The notes beneath the pieces were generated by a model. That model was not told where the DNA came from. It did no database searches and was given only the letters and a program-made list of their open reading frames with translations. Below, one piece after another: positions 62,874 through 64,000 of a stretch of 64,000 bases of DNA. The stretch lies in contig JAHFWL010000253.1 of NCBI GenBank assembly GCA_021292165.1, forward strand, positions 28,712-92,711, read 5' to 3'. A program made the position numbers and the translations under genes. Numbering within the stretch: the first letter of the stretch is position 1; each line of letters begins with the position of its first letter. This DNA comes from Shinisaurus crocodilurus. Taxonomy: Eukaryota; Chordata; Lepidosauria; Squamata; Shinisauridae.

Positions 62874-63024
62874 GGCAGTTTGGTGCCCTAGGCAAGATCA
62901 GATATTTAGCGCCCCCCTTCCCACTTGAGAGCGCTGTATTTTTTTCCCAAGGCGTTTCTGGCGCCCCCTTTAGCCCTGCGCCCTAGGCGGCTGCCTAGTT
63001 GGCCTAATAGTAGCACCGGCCCTG
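62860..63024 (-). mobile_element. hAT family C, short 165-bp copy in L2, exact 8-bp duplication
   Basis: Ends CAGGACCGGTGCAAGGCAG and TAGTAGCACCGGCCCTG. Exact GACGGTAC at 62852-62859 and 63025-63032. It shares both arms with the 605- and 695-bp copies but lacks nearly all of the CpG-rich interior. It is placed in the endonuclease coding region just after the LVYRP residues. The strand is arbitrary. Confidence 0.95.
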
Positions 63025-63553
63025 GACGGTACACGAGCAGAATCCCCAGACTGCCCTTTGGACCCAACCTCCAGTACATGCACTCAATAAACTTGGTCTC
63101 CCGGAGAGGGAGTCTGGTGAGGACCAAGGACTCCCGGTAGATAACAGCCACTCCCCCTCCCCGTCCCCCAACCCTTGGCTGCTGGGCATACGAGAAACCA
63201 GCCGGACACAAGGCCGCCAGAGTTGGAGCAGCGGCCTCGTCCAGCCAGGTTTCCGTAATACATGCCAGGTCCGCACCCTCATCCAGGATCATGTCATGGA
63301 TTACAGATGTTTTTTGGGTAACGGACCTGGCATTACACAGCAGCAAATGCAAGGGTGGGGAAGGAGCCACACACACCCCAGTTATCCCTTGGCTCTGGGC
63401 AGGCCCGGAACAAGGGATAGATATTAAGCATCGATCCCCTGTTCCCCTTAATCGGCATGGCCTGCCCCTAGCACTCTGCCAGCGTCTGCCGCTCAACAAT
63501 GGTATGTTTTGCCCCCTGGAACTCCCCCCATCATCTCCCTGAGATGAACACAT
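63025..63553 (-). pseudogene. L2 ORF2 N-terminal endonuclease part, cut off by the hAT insertion
   Basis: Starts at ATG 63553 (MCSSQGDDGG). LLLCNARSVTQK at residues 70-81 and CITETWLDE at 98-106 are the first catalytic blocks of the endonuclease (N and E). GGGVAVIYRESL and KFIECMYWRL follow, and LVYRP at 173-177 is the last native sequence. It then runs into the hAT element and stops out of frame. The region before NARS is Gly/Ser/Pro-rich, so the true start could differ. Confidence 0.88.
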
Positions 63554-64000
63554 GCCCCCCCCTGCTTCCGTCGATCAGGCAGGAGACCCGCCACCCCTAA
63601 AACCAACCCCTAAAATCTCTAAAACCCCAACCCAGCTCAGACAGGGGGGTAGGCCCTCACCCTCGTGCCACCCCCCAAGTGGCTCCCCCAAGGGGGCAAC
63701 CCCTTTGGCGTCGTCCCCTTCGGGGACATCGCCGCCGGGGCGTCGCCGCCCCGCTCCGCAGGCCGGCAGATGTAGCAGTTGGCTCTGCTGGGGCAGCTGG
63801 CACCACTCCCCAATCAGTCCAGGGGGCAGCTCCTCCTGGCTGCTGCAGAGGCAGGGCCCCAGTCCAGCAGGGAACCACCAGGGAGGGGAAAAAGCTGGCT
63901 GCAGATGGTAGTCACCAGCTTACCTCCCTCCCTGGAGAAGCCCAAAATGCTGGCTGGGCTGCAGGTCTTCAGGGCAGTTCGCAATCAGTTAGCAATCAGG
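63554..64000 (-). promoter_or_regulatory. GC-rich leader of the L2, possible internal promoter
   Basis: Very C/G-rich on both strands with GGCGACGCC/GGCGTCG-type CpG blocks at 63710-63760. LINE 5' leaders usually contain the promoter, so this is the expected site. The boundary with host DNA is not visible. Confidence 0.5.

Larger units (their letters stand above)
60207..64000 (-). mobile_element. L2-clade LINE, near full length, young
   Basis: Reverse-strand element: 3' tail (AATAAA-rich) and 3' UTR at 60207-60347 with the same CGCCCAGGGTGGCC and GGGCGATtgATAAATA elements as the copy at 29493; coding sequence 60348-63553; a GC-rich leader 63554 to at least 64000. The 5' end is not in the window or not recognisable. 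The only clear lesion in the coding part is the hAT insertion at 62860-63024. Confidence 0.92.

Overview
The window is transposon-rich nuclear DNA from a vertebrate, most probably a squamate reptile (lizard or snake). The evidence is the mix of repeats: L1, L2 and CR1 LINEs, many copies of a tRNA-headed SINE ending in an AATAAA-type tail (Sauria/ACA-like), a second tRNA-headed SINE, and a large set of hAT-type DNA transposons. I could not recognise a host protein-coding gene, a functional tRNA or rRNA gene, a CRISPR array or any bacterial feature. The species cannot be named from sequence alone.

Layout. 1-3090: an inverted, damaged L1 with ORF1, the start and middle of ORF2 and a 5' UTR. 3100-15300: mostly non-coding sequence with palindromic MITEs, LINE tails, SINE pieces and two hAT insertions. 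15314-18070: a cluster of hAT elements, including a 990-bp copy that keeps the end of a transposase gene and a 605-bp CpG-rich copy. 18071-26850: CR1 and L2 relics, an unclassified LINE 3' end split by a MITE, and hairpin elements. 26857-30350: a second CpG-rich hAT copy, stacked L2 fragments and a large inverted repeat with CA/GT arms. 30350-44600: SINEs, hAT elements and hairpins, including a three-level nested insertion at 42.7-43.3 kb. 45.1-48.6 kb: one old CR1 copy with ORF1 (esterase) and ORF2 endonuclease remnants, split by a solo LTR and a SINE. 48.6-60.2 kb: a Tigger-like MITE, hAT copies, CR1 tails, GC-rich palindromes and a long ATT repeat. 60.2-64.0 kb: a young, reverse-strand L2 with an 841-codon open frame, disrupted only by a 165-bp hAT insertion.

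The genes here are all parts of selfish elements. LINE proteins (endonuclease plus reverse transcriptase) copy their own RNA and probably also mobilise the SINEs. The hAT copies lack a full transposase and must have been moved by a source elsewhere. Target-site duplications that I could read directly date many insertions relative to their hosts, which is the most informative content of the window. I found no previously undescribed functional system. The most interesting items are the CpG-rich hAT family with three copies at different nesting levels, the L2 frame that becomes continuous again when the hAT insertion is discounted, and two unclassified dispersed repeat families.
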